NCBI GenBank assembly: GCA_022570795.1
Contig: JAKUDP010000002.1
Coordinates: 3,100,001-3,164,000 of the forward strand
Source: Sphaerulina vaccinii
Lineage: Eukaryota; Ascomycota; Dothideomycetes; Mycosphaerellales; Mycosphaerellaceae
Direction of reading: 5' to 3'
DNA: 64,000 bases
Shown here: piece by piece, positions 22,250-33,600 of the stretch
Layout: each line of letters opens with the position of its first letter
Numbering within the stretch: position 1 is the stretch's first letter
Made by a program: the position numbers and the translations under genes
The notes under the pieces: generated by a model
The model's input: only the letters and a program-made list of their open reading frames with translations
Database searches by the model: none
Told to the model about the DNA's origin: nothing

Positions 22250-25200
22250 ATGGAGCTGGATCCACAAGACGCCGATGCGCCAGGAGAAAATGAATATGAA
22301 GACTCAGAGATGAACGACGATGCTGATGCTGATGCTGAGGGCGAGGTCGAGGAAGCTGAGCTGGGGTCTGAAGCAGATGCCGATGGCGAGGTCGAAGAGG
22401 AGACTGATGAAGGCGAATTCGTGGGTGCCGTGAAGACAAGATCAAGTCGAGCAAGATCCAGGCGGATACCGGAGGAGGAAGAGGAAGAGTCAGAAGCGTA
22501 CGAAGAGAACGCAGACAATGACTCCGATAGTGCAAGCTCTCCTGCCGCGGGCAGCTGGCAAGCCGGCGACGATGCGGAAGAAGACGACGACAGCAAACCC
22601 CAGAATGTGGATGCCAATCGTTGCATGTAAGTCTGCTCGGAGCGCACTTTCATTAAAGCGACAAGGCTAATTGTGATATCAGCTTCTGCAAACAGACCGA
22701 GGATAATGATCCTAGTGAAGATTTCGAAGAATATCTGGCTTGTGCTGTGTGTGGTGACAATGGTAAGTTTTTGTCAGTTGAGAAGAAATATGAGACCGGA
22801 GTTTTGAGATGTCATGGTGGAAGAATTGCGGCGAAGCAACAAATGATATCAAGTGGTCAAGGGTCCGAGCACGCGCGCTGACTTCCGTTCCTGCAGCCCA
22901 CCGGCAATGTGCCAGAGATGCAAGCTCGCTAGCTGCCGACGAAGGTGCGTACCGACATCATGTTGGCTCTGTCGACTGAGCAACCCACTCAAGACACTAT
23001 CGACTGAACTGACTTGTGATTGCAGAAGCTGCGCATTGGCGCTGTCAAGACTGTGTTGACAATGGCCTCGAAGAAGACTTCAAAGATGTTCCTCAATTGT
23101 TGTCAAGTCGACGACGGTCTTCAGCTCCTAAGATGGCTCGAGACTTGTTACCACAGGCTCGCGGTGGTATCAAGCCTGGATCCCATTCTATTTTCAATGA
23201 TCTGATAATCTCAGAAGATGAACTGGATGGCTCAAGACCGCTTAGGAAGCGCAAAACTCCCTCCGAAGCTGTCGATGAAGCACCACGGCCCGCCAATCGG
23301 AAACGAAGGAAGACCACGCCGCCAGAGGATGAACATCCGGATCCAGTGCCTGAGATCGTCGTGGATCCTGCGGAGAGCATTGAAGAAGAGGAGATCGATG
23401 CTCCCAAATCGACATCACCAAAAGCACGCTCTGGCCGGCCTCAACGACAAAAGAAGGACAGTCTGGGCGCCAGGATCATACACCGCTCTGAAGATCCCAA
23501 GAGTATCATTCTTGTCATACCAGTCACTGTAGCACAATTCGAGACGATAGAAAAGGATGTACTCAAGAAACAGAAACGGCGCGAACGTGATCGAGCACGT
23601 CGAGCCCGTAACAGTCGACGTACTGTCACTGCCGAGCCAGAAGAAGGACCAGGAGCGGCCGCCACTATCCCAGTCGTGCAGACCACCATGTACACGAATC
23701 CGTTCTTCCCTTTTCAGGATCGCAATGTGGATGAGAACCAAGGCAAGCCTTATGGTGGTATTCTCACAGACCTCGAAGCAGACACCAAAAAGACATACCC
23801 GGAAGAGGCCGATCGTTTGGCTTTCCAGGCTGCACGTGAGAAAGCCGACGAAGAGTGGAAGCAGAAGATTGCCAAACAGAATGGCGAAACGCCTGCACGA
23901 CCCAAAAGGGCGGCACCAGCCAGCAAGATCAAGTGCATCAATTTTGGCCAATATGAGATTGACACTTGGCATGCTGCGCCCTATCCGGAGGAGTACAGTC
24001 GGAACGAGCATCTATACATTTGCGAGTTCTGTCTCAAGTACATGAACTCGGACTACGTTGCCTGGAGGCACAAGCTGAAGTGCTCGGCGCGACATCCTCC
24101 AGGTGACGAGATATACCGCGATAATATTGTGAACCCAGAGACCAAGCAAGAAACTACGCTATCCTTCTTCGAGGTCGATGGTCGCCAGAATCCACTATAC
24201 TGCCAAAACTTGTGCTTGCTGGCCAAGCTCTTTCTGGGTTCGAAAACCTTGTACTACGACGTGGAGCCATTCCTTTTCTATATCATGACGGAGAACGACG
24301 AACATGGATGTCACTTCGTTGGCTACTTCTCCAAAGAGAAGCGTGGCACAGGTGCTCCGGCGCCAGTCATCGAACCTAGGACGTCTTTTGCTGAGAATGC
24401 GCAGAGCACTTCTGGTGCCAGCCAGACCCTCTTGGAAGGGACCGCGCAGGACCCTGCATTGCAAAATCCTGGCAACAACGTGTCGTGTATCCTAGTCCTG
24501 CCCGTGCACATGCGCCGCGGCTTCGGCAGGGTGCTCATTGAATTCTCGTACTTGTTGACACAAGTGGAGGGTCGAACAGGATCACCAGAGAAGCCACTAT
24601 CAGACATGGGCTTGGTGTCCTACCGATCTTACTGGCGAAACGTTATATGCAAGCTTCTGCTTCGCTACCGCGACAATGGGAACGAGGCGCAGCTTACCAT
24701 CGTGCAAATCGCCAAAGAGACTGGTATGACGCCTGACGATATCATTTCGACGCTGGAAGGTCTTCGCTCGCTCGTTCGTGATCCAAGGACCGGCACATAT
24801 GCGCTCCGCGCTGATTACGATTACATGAGGGAGTACGTCGACAAGCACGAGAAGAAGGCCACAATCAAGATCAATGGTCAGAATCTCTGCTGGACGCCAT
24901 ATATCATGGGCAGGCCAACGAATCTCTTCGCTATGGGAGAGGAGACAAATCAGCCAATCCAGACTGTCGCTTCTCGGCCGGACGAAGCTTCCGAGCTGCC
25001 GGCCCAGCCTGAAGAAGGCGTGCAGCAGACTCTGAAGCTGGACAAAGAAGCTGATGCTAAGGATGATGATGCTAACAGCGCTGTCGACACGGCCACACCA
25101 ACGACTGAACTTCCTCCTCCTGCAGTGAATGGAATAGAGACGTCTCTCAAGTCACGCAAAAAGACACCCCCTCCACTGACCTTGACGCCCCAACCATCCT

Positions 25201-25793
25201 TCGTTGTCGAGAAGGCCAAGGACTCACCTTCACGTCGCTCTCCGCGTAAGACGCCCAATGGGACAACGACAATGCACATCAGGACGAAATCTCAACAACT
25301 TGCATCTGGAGAAGCTACACCCAACTCTGAGTACTCCACTGGTTCCCAGCCCACTTCCGCAGGATCAATTCCACCTTCGCGTTTCGAGGTCTTCCCTCCT
25401 ATACCAGGCATGCCGCAAAGTGCTAAGAGGCGTGCCAACCGCCCTTCTGCTCGGCGGACAAGCTACAGGAATGCTTATGGAACACCAGCTCGACGCAAGC
25501 GACCCGATCACAGAAATGGAGATAGTCCCTCCAAACCAAGAGAACGTCGCACAACACCGAGTGGCAGTGGCAAGCCTAGCGCGGGCAAGGCTAGTCTTAG
25601 GAGAGGCAGAAGCAAGCTAGGTGACACTGTGACTGTTGCAGAAGCAGATCGTGCCATCGAGGAACTTGACAAAGCTGCTAGTGAAGCTGCAGCTGGCGAG
25701 GACATCGAGGACGACGAAGCGGACGCTCCAGGAGAGGAAGAAGAGGATGACGAAGCTGATGCTCCTGGTGAGGAAGAGATCCAATATGAGTGA
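22250..25793 (+). CDS. MYST-family histone acetyltransferase with N-terminal PHD finger (Sas3/MOZ-like)
   Basis: Four exons (22250-22626, 22683-22762, 22897-22944, 23026-25793; introns of 56, 134 and 81 bp) give about 1090 residues. An acidic N-terminus precedes a C4HC3 PHD finger at about 124-178, assembled from all four exons: CIFC, CAVC, HRQC, WRCQDC. The MYST core (about 470-760) has the C2HC finger (ICEFC...WRHKLKC), the acetyl-CoA region with catalytic-type VSCILVLP and RRGFGRVLIEFSYLL, and the Glu in SPEKPLSDMG. The tail is basic then acidic (repeated DEADAPGEEE). Such enzymes acetylate histone H3 (NuA3/MOZ type). About 45 extra residues (607-652) interrupt the core. The start is uncertain: 22250 is the first in-frame ATG, but the frame stays open upstream to about 22157. 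Sas3 versus another MYST subgroup is inferred. Confidence 0.9.
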
Positions 25794-26325
25794 TGAGCCT
25801 GCTATCGCGCTGTGCAGTGCCAGCTCGGCTTTGCACAGTCATGTTTGATGCGTTCGAGCGTTGGAATTGTTATTAGAGACCGCGGAGATGTGAGATGCAG
25901 CGCTCTTACCTTTTACTGCTGATTGTAATACTACTACTACTAAAAGGAAATACCCAGGAGAGCCATTAGCTACAGTCACTAATAGCCAGTCGGAGCCAAG
26001 TGTGGACTTTTTGTGTCATATCAAGTGTAAAAGAGTACTGTGGTTCAATGGTGGTTGCTCTTCTAGACAATGACTGTTTCGGGTCTCAAGCAGCATACAT
26101 GTGCATGGTTGACAGAGAAATGCAGGTACGACTTTAGCAGGGAGAATCGGACATGGTGTTTCTGGTGAGTCGCTGCTGATGAATACCCGGACTCCACTGC
26201 TCATACGAAAGATGCTGACCTCTTCTCTCGGACTACTACATGCGGGAGCCTTCATGTCGGGATCGCGAGTCAATTTTACTGATGATAGGCATATCCGTGA
26301 TGGCCTGTGGGACTCAGGATTGGGC

Positions 26326-26560
26326 TTGAAGACGGCTCTTCACCTCGCTGTCATTGCCTACCTTGCCTTGCACTCAGCATCCGGAGGAGCAATGGCCTAG
26401 ACTGACACTCTGCACGCCTCACCTCGATCTGACGATTGCTTTCGTCGCCACATGCTTGCGAGGAAGACATGTGTTCGGTGCGAGTTAGAACTGCGCTTCA
26501 AGACGGCTTTACACCTCGCTGTCGCTGCCCACCTTGTGTTCAACTCCGCAGGTGCAATGG
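26326..26560. repeat. Diverged direct repeat, two copies of about 70 bp
   Basis: Copies lie at about 26326-26396 and 26495-26560. Both contain AAGACGGCT followed by CACCTCGCTGTC and end in GCAATGG. Read in the matching frame both encode KTALHLAV, then related residues (IAYLALHSA versus AAHLVFNSA), with several synonymous differences. This looks like an old duplication of a once-coding segment. No flanking gene is intact. Confidence 0.55.
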
Positions 26561-26723
26561 AAGAATAGTTAAGGTATGCACCAGATCGCCGATCGACGCG
26601 AGAGGTCCTCATATGCTTGGTGTGCAGAGCGCCTTCGACTGTCTGGATGTACTCGAAGCCATGATTCTACTGGTAGCGAAACTGTCGGCAAAGCTGTTAT
26701 GCACAATGGCAGGTATGGTTGTT

Positions 26724-26791
26724 CTTCCATAAGAGAATGTGGCAGACGCATGATCAAGGAGTATTAGCTGACAATTCTCTCTCTTATGGAA
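26724..26791. repeat. 12-bp perfect inverted repeat
   Basis: TTCCATAAGAGA at 26724-26735 is matched by its reverse complement TCTCTTATGGAA at 26780-26791, with a 44-bp loop. It could form a stem-loop in DNA or RNA. No transposase or attachment site accompanies it. Confidence 0.5.
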
Positions 26792-26793
26792 AC

Positions 26794-26825
26794 AGGCACG
26801 GAGGAATGTAGGCACGGAGGAATGT
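26794..26825. repeat. 16-bp tandem duplication
   Basis: AGGCACGGAGGAATGT occurs twice head to tail, immediately after the 26724-26791 inverted repeat. It is a short local duplication with no visible function. Confidence 0.7.
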
Positions 26826-28993
26826 AGCACATAGCCAAGACCTAAGTGGACCAAAGAGTGAGGTTTCTATAGATTGGACAGGGCTTGGTTGAAATTGGGA
26901 GCGTCTTCGGGGATGTTGACGACTTGTTCCATGGAAGAAAATTGCCGTACGCATGTCACTGTAGCTGTGACTACGTTTCATGTTGGTGGATCAAACAACT
27001 TACAACACAACCAGGTACGTGCTCGTGCGGATGATGTGCAGCAAGGTTGATGGGGATGCATAAGGACGCGTTCCTGCAGTAGAAGACGTTGGTACGCATA
27101 TCCTGTGGCCTCTTCACTCCTTCATGTCGGGTCACTTGAGAAAGCCTTCTTTACTTCGCTAGATGGAAGTCGAACATCGGACGGAGATTCTTGCGCAAAA
27201 CTGCTGGAAGTTGGCTATGCAATCACCTAACACTGGTATTCGAACGGTTCTATTGCAGAGAAGTAACGGCTATGTCAACAATGTAAATTTGGTTCGTGTT
27301 GTTGATGACTGTTAGGTGGTACCTGAGCGGCTGAGAACGTTCCGACATGCGCGAAATGTGGTCGACGGTCGACACTGGCGGCCGTAACAGGACGCGAGCC
27401 AGAGTGCTATTTGGTGGTATGCTTCAAAGCACCGCGACATAGACTCCTGCTTTGCCGGCAGTCTTCCATAAATCAACGCAGATGAAGGCACAACCGACTC
27501 ACAGTAGGATCTTGCTATGAGCCACATGACAGAGCGATGGCCTCAGTTCTATCGCCACGTAGGAATGATCTGGCCGCCACCGAAGCACACATGCCTTGCG
27601 AGGCAGTGCTGTGCCCTCCAACAGCTCGTATCAAAGGAAGCTCAAGCACTCCCGGCCACTCACGGATCATATCGCGCGATGCTGCTAACCTCTGGACTTC
27701 CAATCTTGTTCATTAGCCGATATGTGACGATGCGAGAAACAGGCAAAATCGGGTCAAAAGATCAACTCCACACAAGCCAGATTGACGACAGCAATGGACC
27801 CGGCAGGAGTTGTGCTTCTCTGTTGCAGAGAATCGCGGTCTTCCCTCCGTGAGTCGATATATTAGACTTTCAGTGGCTGACAGCGGATCATCGAGGCACT
27901 TCTGGCTGACCCTTGGCCATACGGCCTCGATCGTGCCATTTGCAGCCTCTTTTTCCTCAAAGATATGATAAGTGAGGCCGCCTACTGTGCGATTACTCGA
28001 TGTAGCCAGGTCACCGGGTTTTGCTCGATGTGAGGATAACGCTGCAAGTCACGGACTTAAGACAAGAGCCCGTCTTCCAAGACAATCAACGTGCGATCGT
28101 CATTGTGTTGATCGTTTTATGAAGCGCTCGTGATATGAGCGGACCGATAGCGCCGTAGGTCGTCTGCCAATAGTCAGTACGAGCTTGAGCGTGTATGCAG
28201 ATGCAGTCTGCTGCTTCTGCTTCCGTATGTCGGCCGAGCTGCAAGAGTCTTCCTACGAATTGACTCGTGTCTGACGTGGTCTGGCATTGGCTCGGCGTCG
28301 GGGATGCCGCTCCAGATCACTTACTGAACTCAATGGCCACAAACTTCAAACTCTATGCATGTGGCAGATGTGGTTGGTTTCTTGGCAGTCTGTGCGTAGG
28401 TGGTCATGCAGCGTGGTGCAGGATCCGCAGCAGCTGTAGGGCTATCATATCTGCATCCTGTCAACTTGTTTTGAGCCATGCTCTCGAGGCGACGTGACTT
28501 GAAAGAGCTCATGTATCGAAGTGCCCATTGCGTATATGGTGAGGACTGCCCACGCCGCTCGCCACACGGGCCAAAGCTACCACGATTCCAGTTCGTGGAA
28601 GCTCAAAGCTGCATGCACGTCTTGCGCAATTGGCAAACGTTTCTGCACCCTTCTGCAACAAGCGAAAGTCTATTGCGACGTAGGATCTGTCGTTGTGACC
28701 ATGTTGATGTATGATGTACACGGATTTGTAATGGAGAGACTGCTGTGGGCTGAGGAGCAGCACACGTCGTATGTTCTGTGTGTTTGACCACTTTGATTAA
28801 CGACCAAGGTCAATGTGTGCGAGGTGTCCAATATGTACATGTCGAAGAGAATCCGTCTAGAACGTCCTGTTGACCATTCATCGAGTCGTGCAATCGTGAA
28901 CGTCCATGTGCAATGCAATGCATCCCGCCATTCGAAAGTGCCACGCATACCTCCAACTCCTCGCTTTCCCACGCGATAAGAAAACACTAACAG

Positions 28994-30691
28994 TCACAAA
29001 CGACCAAACTGGCCTTTTTGACCACATTCGTTGCACAGCGTCTTCGGTCCATTGGGTCCTTCGTGCCAATGAGGAGAGTCCCGTGTGCCGCAGACTGTAC
29101 ACCCTTCCGGTCTATACCTGTTGACCTTTGCCCTCTTCGCCCATTCTTGCTCATCCTTTGAGTGTCCTCCAGAATCCTCGAGGGCGGTAGGAGTGTCTGC
29201 AGCTTCTGCGGACGTGGTGTCTTTCAGCACATCACTTCCAACTGCGGGTTCTTCAAACGTGACATCCTCCAACAAATTAATTCCAGCCGCAGCTGCAGCA
29301 TTGACCTTAGCAACAATTTCAGCCACAGCTTGCCGATCCGTGACAGCAGGTGCGGGATCACTTCCAGCTGTAGGTTGGGGCTGGCCTGCCTAAGATGCAC
29401 CGGAGCGACTACCTCCATATGGCGGATATGGATTGGGAGCCTCTGCATCTTCACCTCCATACGAGCCGTTATTTGGCAAGTACGTCGTACTATAAGTATG
29501 ACCTTGGTTCGATGAACTATCAGGGATCGCACTGCCCGGCATCTGCAGCGCCGGATAAGGGTTGTTGTCTGGGCTGGTGTAGGCTGCGTACAGTGATTGC
29601 TGTTCGTATGGATACGCTCCAGAAGGGTAGGAATTCCTTGGTATGGAGCTCGCGCTTCCTGGATCGCCAAACTGTTGACTTGACGGAACTGTTGAGTACA
29701 GATTCTGCTGCTGACCGCCCGCGCTCGTAGTCGGCGATGGGAGTGCGCTGTTCTGTTGGAGTCCTTGCCAGCCAGTAGACTGCATAGTCGCAGCACGGCT
29801 GGGCATCTGCATCGCGCCTGGGGAGTATTGTGGATAGGTGCTATAGTTCGCTCGATAATCATTACTCATCACAGCATATCGGCTACTGCTTGGTATTGTG
29901 CTGCTAGTGTAGCTTGAGTTGGGAGTATCGGCAACTGCAGGAGTGTGATACAGATTGCTCTCGTATGAACTCGATGATCGCTGTCGTTTCACCACTGGAC
30001 CGTGGCTGGATGTGTTATAGTGGTGGTCCATGTTCGAAGGCACTGAGGGTGAGGTCGTGTCTGGAGGCGATCCATTGTTGTACGATCTTTTGACGCCTGA
30101 GATGCTCCTGTTGTCCTTGCGTACGCGTAGCTTCACTCCCTGATCTGAGAACGTGCGAGTCAAGTGAGTAGACTCGGACATGCTGCCAAAGTCTCTCTGA
30201 GCCACGACGGGGAATACAGCAGAGTCGATGACTCCAAGATACACCACTTCCTCAGTATCCCTGTAAATGTTAGCGGTCTTGTCGACATACTGACGTCTGA
30301 CGATGAATACTGACTTGTTAGTGTCGAAGAGGCTGAACCTCAGTTTGTATTGGCCAGTGCGCTTCGCCGAGATGTCGCCAAAGACGAAGAAACCACCATC
30401 TTTATTGTTGATGTCCTTGAGCCTATGCAACGATGATACCGTTTGCCCGATGAGCAGCTTGCCGGGAGCTTGTTCTTGGTCATCTTTGGCCGGCAGGAGC
30501 GTCACCATCATAAAGGTTCGAGGGCTGACGAGCCATTGTGCATTGCTCGGATCGCTTTCGTCGTTGTATTTCAACTCGATAATCGGCGGAGGGTCGATAG
30601 GTTTGCGGTTCTTTGGGTTATTCTCTTGGACGACTTGTGCACGCTTCGGTTCTTGTCGAACCGACAGGTGCACTTGGTCTCGCGCCATCAT
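28994..30691 (-). CDS. vosA: VosA-type velvet regulator, apparently fused to a C-terminal GATA-type zinc finger
   Basis: The velvet domain (about residues 6-170) shows LSVRQEPKRAQ, RKPIDPPPIIEL, GQTVSSLHRLKD, DGGFFVFGDIS and TRTFSDQGVKLRVRKD, as in VosA/Ryp2, which bind DNA and control sporulation. A 54-bp intron with branch site GCTAAC (30314-30261) interrupts this domain in frame. A long Ser/Tyr/Gln-rich tail follows up to a TAG at 29392-29390. The same frame then runs on from 29389 to 28994 without any Met and ends in a GATA-type finger, CTVC-x18-CNEC, with SPHW and GPNGPKTL as in WC-2-class fingers. A GT-AG intron at 29454-29368 (87 bp) or 29412-29368 (45 bp) removes the TAG and keeps frame, giving 518 or 532 residues. 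Without it the protein ends after 415. The basic tail usual after a GATA finger is missing. The start is the first of two adjacent ATGs just before the domain. Confidence 0.75.
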
Positions 30692-33600
30692 GATGTTCCG
30701 CTTGCTCTGGTCAAAGGCCGACCAGCAACGATTTCCAGTAAAAGGTCCTTTGGTTGTGGTGAGAATAGGAACCAAAAGGATTTGCAGCTGTCCCACGGAA
30801 GGCTCTGCTTTTGAAGAGACGGCGGACGTTGCTGCCAGCGCTGTGCACAGCTGTCACGTTGGGGCAGAATCGAGGCTGTTGCTCAGATTCTGCTTGTCAG
30901 GTGGGTATCCGCCTGGTTCAACCAAAGCTATAGAGCAGTTACACCAGTAACGGCTGTGATGAATGTAAGGAAGATCGAGATGTCCCCGGATTTGAGAAAG
31001 TATGCCAGTCCAAAGAGTTGTCCAGAGAGTTGCCAGTCAGCTGAATGCCTGGTAGTGGGTTCGTGGGAAAGATGAAGGTTTATGGTTCGTGCCGCGGGAC
31101 ATGCTATTGTACAAGTGCTCGACCACTATGGCTCCCTGATCACTCTGTTAGGCAAGTGGGCTCTGCTTCTCCCTGCAGAGGGATGAATCCGTCTGTTGCG
31201 CAATAAAATGCGACTAAATGGTCTGTTCCCGTGTCTCGCCGTTGGCAAGTGCAAAATGGGGAAGGGGGCAGTTGTCGCAAGGTCGGCAGCTCGATTCCTA
31301 GATTGTCGTCCGTTGGAGCCTTCGACGTCTGGATCGACCGTCGTCGCTGTACCTGCGCCTGAGGACGGATTGTCGATGCTGCTCCCGGCGCAAGCGCATC
31401 AACAAGAGACACAGCCGCCTCCCCGTGGGATAGTAGTCTTCAAGACGGCTGTGGTGGAATTCGACTCCGGTTGCAGGAGAGCAGAATGCGGGAAGCGATG
31501 CTTGATTGGGGAACAATGTAGATTCAGATTCGATGCAAGTCTGAGAGGTACCAGGAAATGGTGAACGGTTAGTGCAAAAGATGTTGTTGCTCTCACAATG
31601 GAGGGGAAGAGCGAGCGCCCCACACTGCTTCCTCAAGACTATCGCTCGAGCTTTCCAGCCTGCAGGTCCCGAGTCCGTGTGTGATGATGATGGAGGCAGG
31701 ATAGTCGCAACAGGCGCGATTGATCGGTGAAGCCAACACTTGCCTGCACGTAATCTGTAGAAACGCAGCGCCCCAGCAAACGTCTCTGGTTGGTGGTGGA
31801 AGGTGCAGAAGGTTGACAGCTCTCGCTACCGGCTCTGCATAATCCTGCTCCACAATGGAAAAGAGAAGTCCAGCAGCTGTCGGAAGCACCACCCGGGTTT
31901 TCCGCGTACTTTGTCTTGGTTTTGAAGTACTCCTGGCTGCCGGAGTGCCCGCGTCCTCGATTGTGGTTTTGGAGATATGGCCTGGGGACCTGCCTGTGAA
32001 CTGCGTGGTGTGAGTGGTGAGCAAGTAGTAAAGTGAAATCGAAGAGGATTAAGGCCACGAGAAGAGACTGGACTAACGAGTCGAACGGACCAGTGACGCA
32101 TGGCAATATGGAGACATCCGCCAAGCACAGCTCAGCAGAAGCAGCATGGCAATTGACGAAGAGCATACGTGCAGGGGTGGATCGCCGGCGCCGGCTGCGG
32201 TCTCGTGATGAGCCTTGCGGGCGCTGACGGTTGCTGTAAGGCGGCGGCGATATGTGTCTGTCTTCCTTCGCTTGCACAATACTTCGCGTCAAGGTGAAAG
32301 TTCTGCCAGAGACGCTGCGCTGCACGCCAGTCACATTCAGAATGCGAATCCCTGCGCGTGTCCGTAGCCAGGCGCGGAGCAAACAGGCCTGCAAGCAGGA
32401 GGACCTAGCCTGGTCTAGCACGAACATGGATTGTTACCGGGCTCGCGATCTCTGCCAGGGCCATCCGAAGCTTCGCTCCGATGGGCTTGGCCTGATGGAT
32501 CTCCGGCGTGAGGAAAGAGAACTCGCAGTCATCACGCTCACGAATCACCACCGCGGGCAAGGTTCTGCATGGCCTGCCCATCGCGCTTAGATCCTGGTCC
32601 AGTACAGGGCACAGCTGTGAGGCGGATGCACAACACGAACAAGGAAGCTGAGCTCTCGTGAATTGACTTTGGCTGGACCTTTGCGACTGATGTCCAAAGC
32701 TGTCCGTCATCGGCAGACGACATCACCGCGTCCTTGCGTTGGCCGAGCGCTCGCTGTCCGCAGATATGCATAGACCATCACATGCGAGGCTACAGCAGCC
32801 AAGCGCGCATGCATTGATGTGGACTCGTCGCAGGCCAACAGCGTCGGTGTACAGCATCTCGCGTTTTCTGCCTTGACCTGTCGTCCTCGAAAACGTGGGC
32901 TTGTAGCACAGCAGTCGCGTGGCAACCCTGTCGCACTGCAATACTGGCAACACAGCGTATATGAGCAGTCCACTCGACAAACAGCGCAGCTGTGATTTCT
33001 GCCTCGACTCATCAATGCTGACGGCACGGCATCGAGATTCGGCGCATTTCGTGGCCTCTTCCAGAACTGGAATAGTTCATCTGGTTGGTTATGCACGCCA
33101 CAACTCTACACGGATGCGGGACGGACTTGAGACATCACTCCAACTAGTTCGACAGACATGTACTGACTCAAGTGCCGAGTTGTCGCCTGTAATGGCGGCA
33201 TTACCATCGACAGACGCTTTCCCCAGCTGTGCAGCATTGATTAGACATTCGAAGAACTTGTTACGCGTCAAGACTTCCAGCATCACGACTATTACCCAGA
33301 AGCGCGACTCGCATCGACTCACGACCTAGCTGCAAAACATGTATCCTGAGCACTGCTCGCGATGAATGCCGTATCATAAAGAGGAGAGGCAAGCGAGGAG
33401 TCTCCGACTTCCTGTAAGTATCGAGGGTTCTCGGCATCTTCATCCTCGATACCAGGTTTGCTGGCCTTGCTGTGGACAGGGATGACGTTCAGGGTTGTCT
33501 CTGCTGAAAGTTTCCATTGTTCCTTCTCGAATGTCTCGGAGAAACAACGACATTGTCGTAGCCGAAGTACACTCGCACCGTAGTTGCAAACTCCATCTCA

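Larger units (their letters stand above)
25794..28993. other. Convergent intergenic region, about 3.2 kb
   Basis: It lies between the 3' ends of the MYST gene (+) and the velvet-GATA gene (-). It carries several short repeats around 26.3-26.8 kb, listed separately. No protein domain is recognisable in any frame; frames up to 111 codons look like chance. Confidence 0.45.

Noticed and set aside
24344..24478. Reading the MYST core insert as an intron
   Set aside because: The only GT near its start is GTGCTC, a poor donor, and the segment is stop-free and in frame.
26179..26400. Frame with KTALHLAV, considered as an ankyrin-like repeat
   Set aside because: Only one short motif and no ankyrin helix-turn-helix pattern; reported only as a diverged repeat.
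29224..29862. 212-codon alternative frame over the velvet tail
   Set aside because: Shadow of the Ser/Tyr/Gln-rich velvet tail in another phase.
31639..32427. 262-codon minus-strand frame upstream of the velvet gene
   Set aside because: Basic, irregular composition and no conserved motif; better explained as promoter or leader DNA.
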